NCBI GenBank assembly: GCA_025465385.1 | Contig: JAODNG010000260.1 | Location: 1 to 7,419, forward strand | Source: Pseudonocardiales bacterium | GTDB taxonomy: Bacteria > Actinomycetota > Actinomycetes > Mycobacteriales > Pseudonocardiaceae | Length of the DNA stretch: 7,419 nucleotides | Reading direction: 5' to 3' | Shown here: one piece after another, positions 6,861 through 7,419 of the stretch | Position numbering within the stretch: position 1 is the first letter of the stretch | Layout of the letters: each line of letters begins with the position of its first letter | Made by a program: the position numbers and the translations under genes | Notes under the pieces: model-generated | Databases searched by the model: none | Told to the model about the DNA's origin: nothing | What the model saw: the letters and a program-made list of their open reading frames with translations, nothing else

Positions 6861-7419
6861 GTCGGCACGGACAGTGCCTCGGATGAGCCCGGGGGCCGTC
6901 GCCTCACTCGCCAACGCTGTGACGCCGTGGAGAAACTCCTCCCGGTCGGTCGCGATCAGCACACCCCGGTGTTCGAACGGGGTTTTGGCCGCGAGTGAGT
7001 ACCCTACGTCCACCGGCTGCAGTTCAGGATGAATCTCCAGGTGCGCGCGCAGTCGATCGGCTTGGCCTCGTAACGCCGCCGCCGACCTCGCGGATACGAC
7101 CCATGGAAGCACCGTATTCACGGTCTGATCGGACCTGGTGGTGAGCTCGGTGGGCAGCGCCTGTTCGAGGATGACATGCCCGTTAGTGCCGCTGACACCG
7201 AACGAAGACACACCGGCGCGGCGCGGGTGCCCCGTCTGTGGCCATGGTTGGTCCTCGGTCAGTACAGACACCGCGCCCGCCGACCAGTCCACGCGCGGGG
7301 GCGGCTCGGTGATGTGCAGGGTTCTGGGCAAGATCCCGTGCCGGATCGCCATCACCATCTTGATGACACCGCCTACGGCCGCCGCCGCTTGGCAGTGGCC
7401 GATGTTCGACTTCAACGAC
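6015..7419 (-). CDS. Modular type I polyketide synthase, terminal module, upstream part (KS C-terminus and AT), 5' partial, frame broken in AT
   Basis: This frame enters from the right edge and carries the end of a ketosynthase and most of an acyltransferase. The first residues contain KSNIGH, whose His is a catalytic KS residue, followed by the KS end signature GVSSFGVSGTNGHVILEQA. Numbering from the TTG codon at 7415, a KS-AT linker covers about residues 87-185. The AT begins near 186 with GQGSQ (194-198), GHSVGE (nucleophile Ser283), an Arg-Gly at 308-309 and HAFH (383-386). GHSVGE and HAFH are the pattern of malonyl-CoA-specific ATs; methylmalonyl ATs usually show YASH. After Phe397 the frame stops looking like an AT and reads Pro/Arg/Ser-rich nonsense to a stop at 6015. 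The true continuation is the frame of the next entry, so meaningful coding ends at about 6225. The TTG at 7415 is an internal Leu codon, not the start; the protein begins outside the window. Confidence 0.9.
   Translation of the reverse strand, partial: SLKSNIGHCQAAAAVGGVIKMVMAIRHGILPRTLHITEPPPRVDWSAGAVSVLTEDQPWPQTGHPRRAGVSSFGVSGTNGHVILEQALPTELTTRSDQTVNTVLPWVVSARSAAALRGQADRLRAHLEIHPELQPVDVGYSLAAKTPFEHRGVLIATDREEFLHGVTALASEATAPGLIRGTVRADAKVAFLFSGQGSQRPGMGRELYAAFPPFARAWDEVCTRFDDHLGRSLQDVMWAPEGSFDAELLDQTAYTQPALFTLQVALYRLLERCGVIPDVLLGHSVGEMAAAHVAGALSLDDACALVAARGQGMQACRSGGAMVAIQAGEDEVRCSLDGLEGRAEVALINGATATVIAGDEDAVLTVVARWEAKGRKTKRLRVSHAFHSFHMNPMLDRFSAPPNRCASGVPPSRSSPPSPGEWPPRVSCARRSIGCATFANRSGFSTACERSRPRTSPLFSNWDLMRR
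6222..6225 (-). other. Frameshift site in the PKS AT domain (apparent one-base deletion)
   Basis: Upstream the AT reads ...HAFHSFHMNPMLDRF in the frame whose Phe codon is 6227-6225. Downstream it resumes RTAESLCFRRPTIPIVSTLTG in the frame whose Arg codon is 6222-6220. Two bases (6224-6223, AG on the minus strand) are left between them. Adding one base there gives F-S/R-R-T-A-E-S-L, which matches the usual spacing of AT domains (F-x-x-x-A-E-S-L). No slippery heptamer is visible, so programmed frameshifting is unlikely. It is either a sequencing or assembly error or a real inactivating mutation. Confidence 0.85.
7158..7419 (-). other. Ketosynthase domain, C-terminal end (partial)
   Basis: About 86 residues of KS remain inside the window. 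The KSNIGH motif keeps the second active-site His, and the domain closes with the SSFGVSGTNGH signature. The active-site Cys and the first His lie outside the window, so condensing activity cannot be judged from here. Confidence 0.9.

Noticed and set aside
1..7419. tRNA, rRNA, CRISPR array, insertion sequence or attachment site
   Set aside because: I saw no tandem spaced repeats, transposase motifs, terminal inverted repeats or RNA-gene signatures on either strand.

Overview
This is a high-GC window with actinomycete character: G/C-rich codons, GTG/TTG starts, long antisense shadow frames, and modular polyketide synthase (PKS) sequence of the actinobacterial type. Genus and product cannot be named from the sequence. 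Every gene I can support lies on the minus strand, so transcription runs from right (7419) to left (1). The window looks like the 3' end of a modular type I PKS cluster.

Layout in transcription order. (1) 7419-2977: the last module of a modular PKS, cut at its 5' side by the window edge. The order is ketosynthase (C-terminal end only), acyltransferase, ketoreductase, acyl carrier protein, thioesterase. There is no dehydratase or enoylreductase. Signature residues predict a malonyl-CoA extender, an A-type (L-hydroxy, probably A1) ketoreduction, and release by the thioesterase as a lactone or acid. The reading frame is broken once, inside the AT domain near 6222-6225, where one base appears to be missing. 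(2) 2976-2837: a gap holding a perfect 8-bp hairpin. (3) 2836-2417: a small NTF2-like/DUF4440 protein (SgcJ/EcaC-like). (4) 2396-2049: a short ORF that matches only the C-terminal end of a short-chain dehydrogenase/reductase and looks like a gene remnant. (5) 2024-486: a complete 512-residue acyl-CoA synthetase with a strong Shine-Dalgarno sequence. (6) 485-46: about 440 bases with no convincing gene, containing a terminator-like inverted repeat and a short direct repeat. (7) 45-1: the first 15 codons of another minus-strand gene, cut by the left edge.

How the genes may work together (inference): the PKS module performs the final malonyl extension, reduces the beta-keto group and releases the chain. 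The acyl-CoA ligase could supply a CoA-activated starter or side-chain acid. The NTF2-like protein could be a small accessory or tailoring protein. The SDR remnant suggests a tailoring reductase was lost here. No undescribed system is evident. The points most worth checking are the AT frameshift, the SDR remnant, the hairpin behind the PKS gene, and the TTA codons confined to the PKS gene.
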